A stretch of DNA of 64,000 nucleotides, from NCBI GenBank assembly GCA_000934385.1, contig KN880459.1, forward strand, positions 1 through 64,000, read 5' to 3'. This document shows positions 33,027 through 45,848 of the stretch, in pieces. The notes beneath the pieces are model-generated. The model was not told where the DNA came from. It did not search any database and worked only from the letters and a program-made list of their open reading frames with translations. Positions within the stretch are counted from its first letter, which is position 1. Each line of letters starts with the position of its first letter. The DNA comes from Cylindrobasidium torrendii FP15055 ss-10 (lineage: Eukaryota; Basidiomycota; Agaricomycetes; Agaricales; Physalacriaceae). A program made the translations under genes and the position numbers.

Positions 33027-34984
33027 ATGGTCCAAGCCCCTTCTGCAAGGGCTGAAGGTACGCTACGCACAAATATTCCTAGCCAAAGCTGAACATCATC
33101 AGGCCCGTCTCAGGCAGAGCAACTTTTGCGTGTGACCTCTGGCATAGCAGCAGAGCTTATTCGTGCTCACGACGCAAATGAGAGCGTCTCCCTCAATGAG
33201 CTTCGCGCGAAAACCAGCAAGAAATTCGGCTATGGCGGCGTCCCACGACTCGTTGATATCATCAGTGCAATTCCAGATGATTACAAGAAACAACTTCTGC
33301 CCAAATTAAAAGCGAGACCTATACGAACGGCCAGTGGGGTATGTTATCCCTCCCATCTCTGAATACCACTCACGAGGTATAGTAGATTGCTGTAGTAGCA
33401 GTCATGTGCAAGCCTCACCGGTGTCCACACATTGCGATGACAGGCAACATCTGTGTCTACTGCCCAGGAGGACCTGATTCGGATTTCGACTACAGCACAC
33501 AAAGCTATACTGGATATGAACCGACTAGCATGCGCGCGATCCGGGCCAGATACGACCCATACGAGCAGACTCGTGGGCGTGTTGAGCAATTGAAGGCTCT
33601 GGGCCATAGTGTTGACAAGGTCCGTCTCTGGAATCGCCGCTACGCTCAAACTCATCAAACACCCAGGTTGAATTCATCATAATGGGTGGAACGTTCATGA
33701 GCATGCCCGAAGACTATCGCGGAAAATTCATCGCGCAACTACACAATGCCCTCTCTGGCTTCACTGGCACAAATGTTGACGAAGCCGTCCGTTTCTCTGA
33801 GCAAAGCAAGTCCAAGGCTATTGGTATCACTATTGAGACACGACCAGACTATTGCCTACGCCCTCATCTTAGGTATATTCGGTGTCCTCACGAGGCGCTT
33901 GTGCTCATCTATCCTCTACAGTCAAATGCTTCGTTATGGATGCACTCGCCTGGAGATTGGAGTGCAATCTGTCTACGAAGATGTTGCACGCGACACAAAC
34001 CGTGGACACACCGTTCGTGCAGTCTCCGAGTCCTTCCACCTCGCCAAAGATGCAGGTTTCAAAGTCGTAGCCCATATGATGCCCGACCTTCCTAACGTTG
34101 GCATCGAACGCGACTTGGAGCAATTCAAGGAATACTTCGAAAACCCTGCCTTCCGCAGTGATGGCCTCAAAATCTATCCAACACTTGTCATCCGTGGGAC
34201 AGGATTGTACGAACTTTGGAGAACCGGGCGATACAAAAACTACACACCAAACGTCTTGGTAGATGTTGTTGCTCGGATCATGGCGCTCGTTCCCCCATGG
34301 ACTCGCGTCTATCGTGTACAGCGGTAAGTTTCAAGGCCCGATGCAAGGATTGCAGACACTGATGACAATGTTCAGCGATATTCCTCTTCCTCTAGTCACA
34401 AGTGGTTGCGACAACTCTGGCAATCTTCGCGAGCTTGCGCTGAATCGAATGAAAGACTTTGGTGCCGAGTGTCGCGACGTGCGTTTCCGCGAAGTAGGTA
34501 TCCACGAGATCCATCACAAAGTGCGCCCAGAGTCAGTTGAACTTCTTCGACGGGACTACACTGCGAACGGTGGTTGGGAGACCTTCCTGTCATACGAAGA
34601 CCCGGAGCAAGATATTCTCGTCGGCTTGCTCAGGCTGAGGAAATGCTCCGAGGATGGAACATTCAGGCCTGAGCTTGTCAGGACGGAGGAGGGTGGCTGT
34701 AGTATCGTGCGCGAATTGCATGTTTACGGGACGGCGGTTCCGGTACATGGACGCGATCCAACAAAGTTCCAGCACCAGGGCTTTGGCACTTTGCTCATGG
34801 AAGAGGCGGAGCGTATTGCCAGGGATGAGCACGGGAGCATAAAGCTTGCTGTCATTTCAGGTATGTTGTTTGATATTTTGTCAATTTCTTCTGAACTCAT
34901 CACGCAGGCGTTGGGACGCGGGACTACTACCGCAAATTGGGCTACGAGCTCGATGGTCCATACATGAGCAAGTCACTGTTGTAG
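33027..34984 (+). CDS. Elongator catalytic subunit Elp3
   Basis: Radical-SAM/acetyltransferase subunit of Elongator that installs the cm5U-type modification at wobble uridine of tRNA. ATG 33027 plus an intron at 33058-33102 give an N-terminus joining directly to [20 protein letters not shown]. Then come [20 protein letters not shown], the iron-sulphur motif C-x9-C-x2-C in [87 protein letters not shown] and [18 protein letters not shown]. The C-terminal acetyltransferase domain shows [16 protein letters not shown] and the acetyl-CoA loop [17 protein letters not shown], ending [19 protein letters not shown] at 34984. All expected catalytic segments are intact. Introns are short. Confidence 0.95.
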
Positions 34985-35446
34985 CATTAGTCATCATGTC
35001 TTCTCGATTTTGCGACTTATCTGTATCTTTCCATGACCGACCCGACTTTCAACATGCCGGAATAGCAGTCGTGCAGTGTAGCCTAGTTGTAGCATTTGTA
35101 AGGGGAAGTTAGATTCCCTCAACCTTATTATCTGTTCGTAAGAAGTACGCTGTTACCGTAAGCCTGCATTGCCATAGCACACAGGGTGATGATCTATCTT
35201 CTGTTGGCTCAGTTATTCGTTATAACGGTGTTGGCCGCCGTGAATGGCACTTCGCGTAGAGGTAGAGGAGACTCATATGATGAATTCTTGCACGGGCACG
35301 GGCATTAGCACTGCATTGTTGTGACGAGTGTGAGGCAGACATAGCGTGGTGGCGGTAGTCGAACACTGAGAGTTGCATTGTGCTCGGAAGTGCGGACCGG
35401 AACCACTATCACTTGCTTTGCTGGAGACCACGACGCGCAAGGACGA
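34985..35446. other. Intergenic, elp3 3' end to apyrase promoter
   Basis: 462 bp without a supported gene. No strong TATA box precedes the apyrase start. Confidence 0.5.
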
Positions 35447-37644
35447 ATGCCACCACCAACGGCAAATGATGCATGGCTAGCAGGACGTCACTTTGGAGTC
35501 GTTATAGACGCTGGCTCCTCCGGTTCCCGTGTTCAAATTTACAGTTGGCGAGATCCCAAGCTTGCGCGCTTGGAAAACACTAGCGATGATCAGAGGAGAC
35601 TTCCGGCGGTAGACAAAGGGACGCGGAATGGAGAGGGATGGTATAGCAAGGTTGAACCAGGTGCGTGCTCCTTGAGTTCCCATAAAGAAGAGTGGCCAAA
35701 CGTTGAGCAGGCATATCTTCATTCGCCGACCATACTGCCGACCTGCCTGGGTATCTACGACCCCTACTGTCTCATGCTCAAGAACAAGTCCCTCCGTCAC
35801 TACACAGCGAAACACCCATCTTCCTGCTCGCAACGGCTGGTATGCGTTTGCTTACCCCCGAGCAACAGGCCGAGATTCTCCTCGAAACCTGTCATTTCTT
35901 TTCCCATCACTCTCATTTCAAATTGGACGCGCCAAATGAGGCGGGGCCGTGTGGGGCGAGCGTCCGCATCATCACTGGCGAAGAGGAAGGGTTGTTTGGG
36001 TGGATTGCGGTCAACTATCTGATGGATGGTTTCACCGGGGGCAAGACACCGACGACATACGGGTTCCTCGACATGGGCGGTGCCTCGACGCAAATTGCGT
36101 TTGAACCCAACTCGGCCCATCAGGACAGTGCGAAGAGTCTTGTGGATGTGTCTCTGCGATTGTTGAATGGAGAGGAGATCGTACACAAGGTCTTTGTGAC
36201 CACTTGGCTTGGCTATGGGACCAACCAGGCCCGAGAACGCTATGTCGGGGACGTTCTTAGTGAATTCGAACGCAGCCGACCTGCGGACACTACCGTCGCC
36301 GACCTCATCGAAGACCCGTGCCTGCCCAAAGACCTCACCCTCGTCGAGAAACCGGTTCATGCGTGGAATGCGCCCGATCACCTTCTCCAGCCCCATCGTC
36401 TCGTTGGCACGGGGTCGTTCGAACAGTGTTTGGAGAAGACCTCTGTCCTTCTCAACAAGAATGCGCCATGCCCCGACACAACATGCTTGATGAATGGCAT
36501 TTATGTGCCTCCCATCGACTTCTCCGTCTCTCATTTCATAGGCGTATCCGAATACTGGTATTCGTCCGACCACGTCTTCAACCTCGGCGGCGCATACGAC
36601 TATGTCCAATATGAGCGTGCAGCATCAAATTTCTGCTCACGAAATTGGGTAGACATAGTGGCAGAACACGACCGGTCGCGGACAGCAGAGGGGAACTGGG
36701 GCCCAAATGTTGAGATATCGCGACTCCAAATGCAGTGCTTCAAGGCTGCTTGGATTGCGAATGTGCTTCACGAAGGAATTGGCATGCCGCGTATAGTCGA
36801 CCCTGGAGGCAACGGGACGACTCATGGAGAGAGGGTCGCGGAGGAGGCGGACAAGAAGGGACTCGGTCCACCGACGTTTCAGTCTGTTGACACTGTGGGC
36901 GACATTGCTATCAGCTGGACCCTTGGAAAGATGGTACTGGAGGCCAGCAAGGAGGTACCAGTAGTGGGCACAGGAAGACCTATTGGAGACCCTCTGGATC
37001 ATATTGTCGACACTGACCATCCTATTCAACCAATTCGAATACCGTGGATGAGCTTACTCGAGGACAAGATTACGCCCCACCTTCCTTCATCGCTCACTCG
37101 TTCTTCACTGGGCTTCTCCCCCATCATACCTCTCTTCTGGATGATGGTCTTCATTGCAGTTCTTCTCAGCTACCCGCTTCGCAGAAGATTACGAACAAAC
37201 TGTCTACGGTCGATTCGACTACTGAGTAGATCCAACGACGCTACGGACCTATACAACATGGAGGAAGCAAAAACTTTTGGCGGATTCTCTAGTAGGCCGC
37301 CTTCGCCTACGTCCTCGGCGGGTAAATCCATTTCGTGGTTCAAACCCTTCCGCCGGATACTCTCTAGTGGGGCAAAGGCACAACCGCGTCGGTCGCCATC
37401 GATTCCCTCGTCGCCAGTCTCTCCCTCCGCGCCGCGCATGTCGCCGCGGTCGTACTCTTTCCCGTCTGCTCTCAACATTGCACCACCATCAAGGTCCTCC
37501 TCGCCGTCGCCAGGTGCTGCACCAGCAGACGAGTATTATTCTCCCAGGCGGATATCACAGAGTGGGCTGGCGGCACGACCTATGTCGAGAGTCAACAGCT
37601 CGTTGCATCTATCGGACACGTATCAGAAGGAGTATGAGGAGTAG
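35447..37644 (+). CDS. Golgi apyrase (GDA1/CD39 family, Ynd1-like)
   Basis: Hydrolyses nucleoside di- and triphosphates in the Golgi lumen, clearing nucleotides left by glycosylation. Two exons (35447-35660 and 35711-37644, intron 50 nt) give about 715 aa. Apyrase conserved region 1 is VVIDAGSSGSRVQIYSW at residue ~17. After the splice come VEPGISSFADHTADLPGYLR and PIFLLATAGMRLLTPEQQA (ACR2), ITGEEEGLFGWIAVNYLM (ACR3) and YGFLDMGGASTQIAFEPNS (ACR4). There is no N-terminal signal anchor. One strong membrane segment near residues 540-562 (IIPLFWMMVFIAVLLSYPL) is followed by a Ser/Pro/Arg-rich cytosolic tail of about 150 residues. One membrane span and a long tail is the Ynd1 layout, not the Gda1 layout. 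A longer frame upstream of 35447 lacks ATG. Confidence 0.92.
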
Positions 37645-38091
37645 GGCGTCAAGGGGAGGGCCAGTCGTTTTCAACGAGTTTTGGCAGCCTAATGGATGCC
37701 GGATGGCACGCCGCGAGTGGATGTGTTGGCGAGGCGATGTGCTAGGCCACTGCGATGGTGTCGAAGAAAGGGTATGCATGTAGTACATACGCCTATCTTG
37801 CTTATACCATCAGGAGGATGCGGTATTGAATATTCTAGCGGAAAGGACGACTGCTGAAATCTCGGCTGGGAGTGCGCACACCGGTAGACTTAGCTCCATC
37901 AACGTAGACCCACTTCCGTTCCGTCTGCCATCGCAAAGAGAAATGACTGAAAAACTATGAGTGTTACTTGCCTGGGAAATATTCGACGTGATATTCGGCC
38001 CGTTCCCAAAGAGGGAGCCGGTCATGGTTAATGACGACGTCGCGTGGTTTCATTGAGATGTTTCGGCTAGCAAGATGAAATTGCATTCTTC
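37645..38091. other. Intergenic, no supported gene
   Basis: 447 bp. The 3' end of the apyrase and the promoter of the next gene on the same strand. No repeat or clear TATA box was seen. Confidence 0.45.
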
Positions 38092-41000
38092 ATGGATCTT
38101 GAGCAAAAACCATCACATTCGCCTACTATGGAGGGGGAGGCTGCGCCAAAGCGGCCCACATTACTCGCGACAGCGAGGAAAACAGTGCAATTCGTGTTCA
38201 AGGACAAACGGACGTTCAAAACCTGGACGCGGTGTCTCGTCGTGACGGCTGTCTCGCTCATTTTTCTCGTTAACGCGGATTTGTCGGGTTTGCTGGGCCA
38301 GGCGGCATTCTTCATGGCGTACGTGGTCTGCGAAGCGTGTATCGACGCGACTCACACTCTGCAGGATATTGTCTGTGATGCTTATGCCGACCATGGCTAT
38401 CACAATGTTCATTATCGTCTCATTGACTTTGGCTGTTGGAATGTGTCTTGGATGGGCTTGGGGCTGTGCGGCCATGGCAGCTGCAGCCTCAGTACGGGAC
38501 CAAGCACGGACGCAGCGCGAATTGCAGGCAATTCAATCCTCGTATGCAGCAGACATTCCAATTTCAGGCCAACCCATTAATTATCCATCAGGCTCACCAA
38601 CACTACATCTCCTGCGTTCCAAATTCAAGTTGCACTCTTTCATGGGAGCTTCCTCGACGCGCGGTACGTCCTTCGTGCGAAGCCAATTCCGTATCTCATT
38701 CCACCCTAGAGTATCCGCTGTCTTTGGCGCCTTCTTCTTCATTGGCACATTCTCCCTAGCGGTCATCAATGCGTACAGACCTAAGCTTGCCCTTCTGACC
38801 ATCTTCGGGACCATCGTTTTGGATGTGATGTGTTCGTATGGGCCCCGTACGTTCACTCATATGCGTTAAGAGACAACATACTGACGTTCGACCAGTATTT
38901 CCCAACCCAAACTATACCATCGCTAAATTGTTCCTTATTCCCACGGGTTTCTATCTTGCGGTGGCATGCGTATCTCTCATTCTCGTGTTTCCTGAATCCC
39001 TGAATCATGTTTATCTGTAAGTCCCCACCTCTGGATTATGGATTATTCTCAATACTGATTGATACCCACAGCACGACCCTCAACGACACGCTCGTTCAGT
39101 CCATGAAAGCAACTTTGTCAATCCAAAGCGAATCGTTGAGGACGGACCCGACCGACAAGTCGGCGTTGGAGAGTCTAATTCAGCGTGGACAAGCTGCGCG
39201 CGCAGGTCTCGTTGGTGGCCTTGGTGCAGCTGAAGCTCAACTGGGGCTAGTTGGCCTTGAATTCTCGGTCGGCCGCCTGAGTGCGCCTGATGTAAAGGTC
39301 CTTCACAAGAACTTCAAGACACTGGCGATGCGTTTGGTTGGCCTGCTGACCTTTCAGACGGCGGTTGACAACATTCTTGCCGTGAATACCACCCTCGACG
39401 ACGTCAACAACTCTCGTGTTACCGCACTTAGAAAGACCATCAAGACACGGGAAGAAGCACATGGCCACGACCTTACTACACTCTTGCCCATCCTCGCCCA
39501 CGCTGCCACACCACTGCTGGAATCCTGCGTCTCCGGTGTGGATCTTCTATCGTCTTGGATTGATGATTGTAACTCGGGTCGATGGACATGGCTTGTCCGG
39601 AAACCCTCCGCCGAACGCATCGAGAAGCGGCGCGCGGTGATAGTCGCAGAGGCACAGAAACTACGGACTAACCTCCAAACCTTCCGGGAGGTCGAACGCG
39701 TCAAGATCATCCAACCTTTCGAAAAATGCTTCGACGCGCAAACTGGGAAACCCATCATTAGTCTTGCGCGCCATGCTCATGGGGCACACCACCATGATTT
39801 CTCAGTGCGCGCACTCTTCACCTGCTTCTTGTTTTGTGACACATTGGATGCATTCGCCGAGGCGTTGCTCAAGACGGAGGCTGCGGTAGAGAACTTGGAT
39901 AGGCAGCGTCCTGTGCCCCGCCTCTGGATGCCGGTTGGAATTGGTAGCATCGGTGGCAAGGTCAAGGGAACTCGCGGGGCTGATGGCGAAAATGTGGACG
40001 TTTCCCCTTTTGCCATGGGTGCACCGACGGATCCATACACCTTCGACGATGCTGTCGTCTCAGACAGTCAGGACACACTTGGAAAGGTGCCGGTCGATGA
40101 GGGCTTGGTGACGACAAAACGGGATCCAGATGCTCTACCCGCCCAGACGGCCCTTGGACGATTTGGGCTCATGTTGACGGGGTTCTTCAGGTTTTTGGCA
40201 TCAGCGAAGGGGATATTCGCTTTGCGCTATTCCGTGGTGTCGCTCGCACTGTGGATTCCTAGTGTGTGTGCATCCAGCGCCTGGTTCACGTACTCCAATC
40301 GGGGCCTTTGGGCATTGATCATGGCACAAGTCAGTGTGTTAAGCCTATGCTTGAATATCGACTCATCCATGTATAGACTGGGTTATCGGTGTATGCAGGC
40401 GACCAAGTTGCAGGATTTGTCATTCGTATAGCTGGTACTTTGCTTGGACTCCTTGTTGGCCTTGTGGCTTGGTACATTGCTGCTCAACAAGGACTTGGAA
40501 ACGCTGCAGGCGTTGTCATCATCACGGCACGTTCACTCATTCCCCTCTTCGACAACGCTAACAGCATCGTAGACAGCACTAGCATCTCCGTTTATGCTCA
40601 TGAGTATACGCAACAAGAACCTTGCCCTCCGGCCGCTCTATATGATGATGAGCGTAACAACTGTGTTTGGTGCGCGAATTTGATATGTAATGTTCGCAAG
40701 CGCTGACACGGGGGACAGTGGTGGGCTACAGTTGGTTGGATGGCCACGTCGTTCAGACAGCGAATCTTGGCATTGGTATTGATGTGGCTTGGAAGCGAGC
40801 GTATGTTTTCTCAGTGTGAACAAACACCATTACTTACTTGGCCCAGACTCCTCATTATCATCGGGTTCACTGCATGTGTGAGTCTATTTCTCATCCATTT
40901 GTTCTCCACTGAGTACGGTCCAGTTCATTGTGATGGTCATTCCACGCATGACTTCGTCGAGGGTGTACATTCGGAAGACACTCGCCGCCGTCATCATGGA

Positions 41001-42118
41001 GCTCAGTTCGATTCTCGCGTCTGAGGTCGACGCCTTCCTGGCTGAGGAAAGGCGCGCGCGCGAAGGTTACCATGAGAAAGTTGACATCAGCTTTGATGAT
41101 AAGGAGGAGGATATATCGCCTAAAGAACAGCGCATCAGGAAGTTCCTCCCCCGGATGATAGCAGTTGCTGTGAGCATGGACGTAAACCTCTTCGAGTTTG
41201 TGCTGACCTCCCGGCGACATGTAGACCAGGCTACAAGAGATTGCTCCCTCCTTGATAACCGCAAAGCTTGAACCGCAGATTCGAGGGAAATGGCCCGCAG
41301 CCAAATACGAAGCATTGCACTTAAGGTTGCGCCATATCCTCGGCGACATGGCTCTTCTAGTTGGTGCGCTCACACGGCTCGACACTAAATGGTGCAGTGT
41401 ACTCGTTCACCAGGTCAGCCTCTTGCCGTTATTTGGTTCTGGAGGGCTAACGTTTTCGATGTAGACCCCATTCTTCAATCCCAACTTCGTTAGTGCCTTG
41501 CGTCATGCCTCCGTGATGTTAACTGACACCAGCCTAGCTTGCGGATACATTTGTGCACTTCCAAGTTCTGTCCGTTGCGCTGAAGACGGGAACACCTCTT
41601 CCACCCGCCATGCCGACCCTTCGCGACCGTTTGTTGTACCATGCTGGACACACTGGCAGACCAACACACGAGGTCGACCCTCAGGAGAAGATTGATGTGA
41701 ATGTGATTGCTGGCGATGGAGAAGGATCAGTGGATGGCGATGCTGCCGAGAGCTCGGTAGTAGGCAGCGATGCAGCACCGCAAAAGGTTGACGGAGCGAC
41801 CATTGGGTTCAAGGAATTGTCGTTAAACCTGTTGATGGTATGCGGCGACAGCCTCCTACACCCGATTCAGGCTCATCTTTGTTTAGGATCCTCAACTTCA
41901 ACCACACTCGACAGCTATAGTTGCACTTTCGACCATCGTGAACGTGAGTCGTTTATGAACCTGGCCTTCTTCCACAAGTGCTCAAACAATGGCAGCTCGT
42001 TGATGAGATCACTTCTGTCGTCAAGGACCTCTGCGGCGAGACGTCGTTCCCGAGCCTGGATGTCCTACATCGTCGGTGGTTGACCATGGAAGAGGAGTAC
42101 AATAAAGATCGCGTGTAA
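38092..42118 (+). CDS. ArAE/BRE4-type multi-pass membrane protein
   Basis: A large fungal membrane protein with two hydrophobic blocks, the pattern of the putative ER transporter family (ArAE_2_N followed by the ArAE_2/DUF2421 domain; the yeast member is BRE4, linked to brefeldin A sensitivity). ATG 38092 gives MDLEQKPSHSPTMEGEAAPK. The first block includes WTRCLVVTAVSLIFLVNADL, PTMAITMFIIVSLTLAVGMC and VFGAFFFIGTFSLAVINAYR. A soluble middle follows (LESLIQRGQAARAGLVGGLG; LSWIDDCNSGRWTWLVRKP-like segment). The second block includes GIFALRYSVVSLALWIPSVC, RIAGTLLGLLVGLVAWYIAA and LLIIIGFTAC, then a cytosolic C-terminus ending MEEEYNKDRV. At least ten introns. The transported substrate is unknown; fusaric-acid-resistance-like proteins are distant relatives. 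No sign of truncation. Confidence 0.78.
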
Positions 42119-42392
42119 ACGACCGTCGACGATCATATGTTTGGATACCCTTGTTTACGTGAGTTAATTATACTGTCATTACTGTAATTCTGTTCATACC
42201 TAGTAAATTTGTGCTCTTGGTTAATTGAAAAGTACAGAGTACGCGGTGCATTCTTGGTGTTCAAAGACAGCAAACCAACGTGGTCTACAATGTTGTTTAG
42301 AAATGCAATACCCGTGACCGCCAGTGGGGCCATGCTTGCCTATTGTCCCAATATGGAAGACCCGTTGTTCAATGATTTAATACAGAAGGGCC

Positions 42393-43194
42393 ATGGAGAC
42401 CTCGCGTATCCTTCCTTCGCCCTCCATGTCTGAATATCCTTTCCAGCCGTTCGAGTTCAACTGGACGCATCTTAGTGTTCCGCCGCTACGGGCCGACAAC
42501 TCCAACCCGCCACAACTATGTGGCCAGCCTGAGGCGCATCCAATCGACGACCGCTCCGAATCCCCAAGTCCAGAGCCAGAGCACGAGTACACAGATAAGG
42601 AGCTCATTGATTTCTACTTCAATAAACCACCATATTCGCCGTCTGCTGAACCTCTCGTATCGATACGGTTCCCGTCTATTCGTGCGTCCCCAAACAGGCC
42701 TCCAACAGAAGTAGCCTCCTTCTTTCCACCAGGCTACGTTATACCAAGTATGAGAGTGCGCAATCCTTGAGTGTCCTCCATAATTGCTATTCTGAATCTT
42801 GTGTTTCTAGCACCAACTAGATTACAGCCTCGACATCATTGAGCACGTTAAGGACCTTGCCATATACATTGGCAAACCATGTTCAGATTCAGAGCGCAGC
42901 GAGGACTTCTGGTTCGTGCGCGTTGTCGATGCTGTTGGCAGACTCGTGCATGAAGCCAATCCTAAAGTGCGTGTCTATTGTACGGAGCACCTGAATAGCC
43001 CTCTGGAACTCTGGAATGGTGAGCCAGCAGGAATATCTGCCTGGCCTTGTGCAAGGCACAAACGCTGGGTTGTAAAGTATGGAATGAAGAAGGTCATTGA
43101 ATTTGGTGGGCGGGTCGAGGAAATGGTTGTGCAGATGCCGTATATCAGAAGCAGGCGAGTGGGGGTCAATGGCGCGTCTTCCAATAGACCATAG
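42393..43194 (+). CDS. Hypothetical protein of about 250 aa
   Basis: I do not recognise it. ATG 42393 opens METSRILPSPSMSEYPFQPF (or a start 12 codons later). Exon 1 is Pro/Ser/Glu-rich (DRSESPSPEPEHEYTDKELI, then DFYFNKPPYSPS). An intron at about 42757-42810, phase 0, joins GYVIPSMR to HQLDYSLDIIEHVKDLAIYI. Exon 2 looks like a folded domain: DFWFVRVVDAVGRLVHEANP, VRVYCTEHLNSPLELWNGEP, ISAWPCARHKRWVVKYGMKK, VIEFGGRVEEMVVQMPYI. It contains no transmembrane segment or signal peptide. The intact frame and clean splice favour a real gene, convergent with the chromatin-like gene at 43401. Confidence 0.6.
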
Positions 43195-43400
43195 AAATCA
43201 TAGAACAGTCGACAATGCAGTTATGTGGACTCGCGCGCGCCAACGAGTGCAACTTTGAATTCAGCCAGTAGGGTTCAGATGACATTTTGACAAAAGGAAG
43301 ATCTGGCAGTCATGCTCGGGCCGTGCCCGCGCCTTGGATAAGTGAAAATACGTTTACAAGCAAAAAAGCGATGCATTGAAGTGCCAGTCCAACGAAAATC

Positions 43401-45848
43401 CTACGCGCTATACTGAGGTCGTCTCTTGGTGCCACCAACAATCGTCCTCTTGAGTTGCTTCAGGTCCGAGTTGCCCGTGGTGGCCAAAGTTTCCCGCACG
43501 TTGAGCAAGTCAGCCACCCAATCCGTATCCTTCAGTAACTTCTCGGCTTCCTCTGATAGTTGCTCTTCCTTTTCGTCCGACAACAACTCAGCAGACCGAC
43601 GTGAGTCAGCGCGCCAGAGGAGAACTTGCTTCAATGCCTGTTTTAATATGACGTTGGAACAAAACTGCACGAGGTTAGTGGTAGTTCATGCCAGAGAATG
43701 ACCGACGTACGTCCATCTTTGTACGAGAGTCCAACGCCTCGTACGCCTCGCATCCAAGAGGACGTAATCCGCGATTTGACGGTATTGGTTCCTTTGTAGG
43801 CGTTGGGAGCGAATCGACAGCAGAGCAAGCGACGGAAGTGTCAAGGGTATGCTCATCGGGAGTTGAGACGATGGCGCTATCCACGGGTGCTTCCATAATG
43901 GGTCCATCCGACGAGGGAGCAGCAATGATGTCGAGAATGGAGGTAGCAGATGCATCTGGTGTAGGCAATGCAGACACAGCTGGTGTATCGTCAGCTATAT
44001 CCAGCGCAGCAACGTCACTAGGAGCTTCTGTGGACGCCTCGAACGCAGGAACTTCAAATTTGTCGAACACCATCCTAGTAGCGGTTTCCGGCGCGTCTGA
44101 GAAGGCTTCTGCGGAGATAATTGTCGACAAGTCCGGGGTGATAATGGTCGGAGCGTCGGGATGTGAGTCGGGGCCAGGGGACGCTGGAGTTTGGGCAAGG
44201 ACTGTTGGCGGAGGGGACGAAGCTGTGGACACCGTCTCGACTTCAGGGACAACCGTATTATCTGTGCTATCCAGCGGATTATCCGGCACCGTAGTATTCG
44301 GCATCGACTCGTCCTGAATAACGACAGCTTGATTCTCCTCACGCAAACAATACTCGTGGATCCAATGCATGAGATCCTCGACGTCCTCTTCGTTTATCTT
44401 GCCGCGTGATGAGGACGACTCGATGAGCATCTTTCGCGCTTTGCCGCCTTCCATGAACTGCGCGAATGCTGCTTGCGCAGGCTTGTATTCGTTTCGAAGG
44501 ATGGCGTCCACAACTGGTGTGACGAAGCGAAATTGCTCGCGCATAGACAAATAGGTGTATGCACCTGGCTGGGGGAGTGCAGCAAACGGTTTCTCCTCCC
44601 AGAATTTACTTTCGTCGGCCGCATGGGGCACAGTCATTGTGCGGAATGGTCCCAATCGACATTTTGTGAACCCAGGTTCGCTCAGCAGATAGAACCATTC
44701 GCGTGGGATTGTCTTCTTCTTGCCGTCGAGATAGTGGATGTGATATTTCCCAGCTTTTGCCTTCTTGTTGTTCGGAGACACATACTGGACAACGAGTGCA
44801 GGCCAGTAGTCCACATTAGTTGCGGCATGCCAGCGTGCGAAGACAGGTTCGGGGAAGCGGATGAAGGGGTCCGGACCGGGAGGCTCCCAAAGTTCCTCTT
44901 CTGCCTCTGAGGCGGCCGTTGGAAGTGGTTGCGGCGCCAACTCACTCATGAGTTCATCCTCGCCGTCCTCATTGATCTCGTCTTCGTCCGACCGGAATTT
45001 GGATGTGCTCATCAGCCACTGGACATCTGGCATCTCCTCGTCCTTCTTCTGAACGATAGTCTTCACCGCGTTGGTCCATTGGGCAGTTAGCTCTTCGTGG
45101 TCCCTCTTCTGTCGTTTCCGTTGAGCTGGAGGGTGCTCAAATTTGGGAGTTTCGAATCGAAGGCGTCCACTTAAAGTAAGAGGGAGAAGATTCTCGCGGG
45201 AAGGGCTGTCCACTTTGATGGTAGGCTCAGCCCCAACGGCAACACCAGGGAGGATTCCGCACGGGCAGACATCAAAAGTATCGTCAGAGTTTCGAGTAGC
45301 CTAAGTGACGATGAGGCAGCCAAACTACAAATCGGCACGTCACGTACCATGGCAGGCCACCAGATATACTCCTCTCGACTTCCATCTCCGAACAGTTTCC
45401 CGTCACTGCTGACCAGCACCCAAGCATAGGGCGATAAGGAGTGGATATTGTAGGGCGGCTCGACAAAAGAGGACCGAGAGGCGCCATAGAGTGTCGAGGA
45501 CGAGGAGAAGGTTGGAAAAGACGATGTGGATGGCCGTGGGGGTGATGAAGCTGCAGCAACTGTCATGTCTTCGTCGTCTGAGATTTCGATGACTTCCACT
45601 CGAGGAACGTCCGAGGGCTGCTTCCTAACGACTGGTGCAGAAATCGCTGCCACCGTCGCACCACTCATCGACTTGCGCTTCCCAAGAGCCCGCACGCTGC
45701 CGCCGCGCGCCTTGCCGTTGGTACTCTTGCTTTTGCCCTTGGCGCTGGTGCTGATACTGGGAGCGGTCTCTGCCCTGCGCAGCGCCGAAGTAGTCGGTTT
45801 TGACGAAGACGCGACATCTGTGCGCGCCGGGGTGGCCGGGTCGGACAT
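43401..45848 (-). CDS. PWWP/Tudor-like chromatin protein
   Basis: ATG 45848 opens MSDPATPARTDVASSSKPTT. The N-terminal 100 residues are Ser/Lys-rich and likely disordered, with a SUMO-interaction-like patch VEVIEISDDEDM. The frame runs to SLSPYAWVLVSSDGKLFGDG and EEYIWWPAMV, then a splice. The next large exon holds a second chromatin-reader-like block: EPVFARWHAATNVDYWPALV, VQYVSPNN, KYHIHYLDGKKKTIPREWFY. Bulky W-x-A and YLDG-type strands are typical of PWWP and Tudor barrels. Downstream come a helical part (REQFRFVTPVVDAILRNEYK), an Ala/Ser/Thr/Pro-rich linker of about 170 residues, and a short C-terminal helical exon ending RTIVGGTKRRPQYSA at 43401. Histone-mark reading is an inference. It could instead be an unrelated Tudor-like scaffold. 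Confidence 0.65.
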
